A program made the translations under genes and the position numbers. Of a stretch of 64,000 bases of DNA, positions 63,220 to 64,000 are shown in pieces. Numbering within the stretch: the stretch's first letter is position 1; every line of letters starts with the position of its first letter. This DNA comes from Cricetomys ansorgei. Its lineage: Eukaryota; Chordata; Mammalia; Rodentia; Nesomyidae. Below the pieces are notes generated by a model. That model did no database searches. It saw only the letters and a list, made by a program, of their open reading frames with translations, and was not told the origin of the DNA. The stretch covers positions 10,770,001 through 10,834,000 of the forward strand of contig JAMJFZ010000320.1 in assembly GCA_026225945.1 (NCBI GenBank), read 5' to 3'.

Positions 63220-64000
63220 TACACTTTTGGAAAGACTATGAAAGCATTCTTATACTGCTTATGCCTCAACTGCTAAGTTCTTGCCAAGTGCGTCATTTGT
63301 GCCTTGACTGCTGGCTCTCGTCTTTAAAAGCTTCCATCAGTTTAACAATCTTTAAGACTATCTAAAATATCAACAAAGAATATGCTTTGCATTAAGTCCT
63401 AGCAGCAAACACTCATTTGGTCAAATTAGATCTCACTGGCAGTTAGGACTCACCAGTGTCTGGACTGCCAGGGTTCAGATTCACTAAACAAAGCCTATCC
63501 ATAGTAGGCATAGGGCATAACAAGATTGCCAAGACAACAAGTTCTCAAGCAGTTAACAGATCAGTGGAAGAGGCAGATATATAAATAAATACACAGTGCC
63601 CAAGGCTGAGCAAGGACACAGTCTTAGAGAAACAGTGGGTATGCCCAGTGACACTAAAAATGTTGACTCTGATAATACTTCAATATTTCTTCATGTGAAG
63701 AACCTTTCTTCCCATACGTCAGCCTCAGATCGTTCATGCCCAAATTAACACAAGATTACTTTGAAAACTCAAATTAGAGTTGGTGAGACTGTGAGCCAAC
63801 TTAAGCATTTGCCTTTCTTATAAATAGTCTGCATTTAGAACTTAACATTTTCAGTCCTTCAAAAGACAATATTTGAACTCCTCATTGGTTTACCTGCTTC
63901 TCTGGGAAACATAGCTATACTGTTTTCTTCCTGTGCATGTTGCAAAGGACATCAAGGAGGCCTCATATACTTCACCACATACAGTATCCTCTAGTATGGC

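Larger units (their letters stand above)
56421..64000 (-). other. Nr1h4: Nr1h4 upstream intron (truncated by window edge)
   Basis: I searched the minus strand for the preceding LBD exon and did not find it, so at least 7.6 kb of intron lies here. Contents: the CA/Z-DNA tract, several SINEs, MIR-like fragments and unassigned unique sequence. Confidence 0.8.

Noticed and set aside
56421..64000. Search for the next upstream Nr1h4 LBD exon
   Set aside because: No minus-strand segment matching the FXR helix 5-8 sequence with splice sites was found.

Overview
The window looks like a muroid rodent nuclear genome. It is dense in B1, B2/B3 and ID SINEs, holds a rodent-type LINE-1 whose 5' end shows tandem promoter monomers, and carries two spliced vertebrate genes whose exons read clearly on the minus strand. 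The species cannot be fixed from sequence alone. Several B1 copies share a one-base-longer variant (agagttacRacagagaaa) that differs from the mouse B1 consensus as I remember it, so a muroid other than house mouse is a reasonable guess.

Layout, left to right. Positions 1-16369 are the downstream flank of Gas2l3: no credible gene, only SINEs, L1 fragments, a short hAT transposon with target-site duplication, and a 550-bp TG-rich array. Positions 16370-42900 hold the whole of Gas2l3 on the minus strand: eight coding exons, one probable 5'-UTR exon, and a CpG-rich first exon/promoter near 42.8 kb. All exon phases join without a frameshift, giving a predicted protein of 688 residues (686 from the second ATG), against 694 in human as I recall it. 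One Gas2l3 intron contains a 4.2-kb dead L1 in opposite orientation. Positions 42900-54360 are intergenic. Positions 54361-64000 are the 3' end of Nr1h4 (farnesoid X receptor, FXR), also minus strand: its last two exons (end of the ligand-binding domain, including AF-2) and at least 7.6 kb of upstream intron. The rest of Nr1h4 lies beyond the right edge.

Nr1h4 followed by Gas2l3 in the same direction, about 11 kb apart, agrees with my recollection of the human 12q23 order. The two genes have unrelated jobs: GAS2L3 is an actin/microtubule crosslinker of late mitosis and cytokinesis, and FXR is the bile-acid-sensing nuclear receptor. I see no operon-like link and no novel biological system. The more interesting points are local: a long CA/Z-DNA-prone tract about 60 nt from an Nr1h4 splice acceptor, paired CCAAT boxes with CHR-like elements at the Gas2l3 promoter, and several G-rich and repeat structures.
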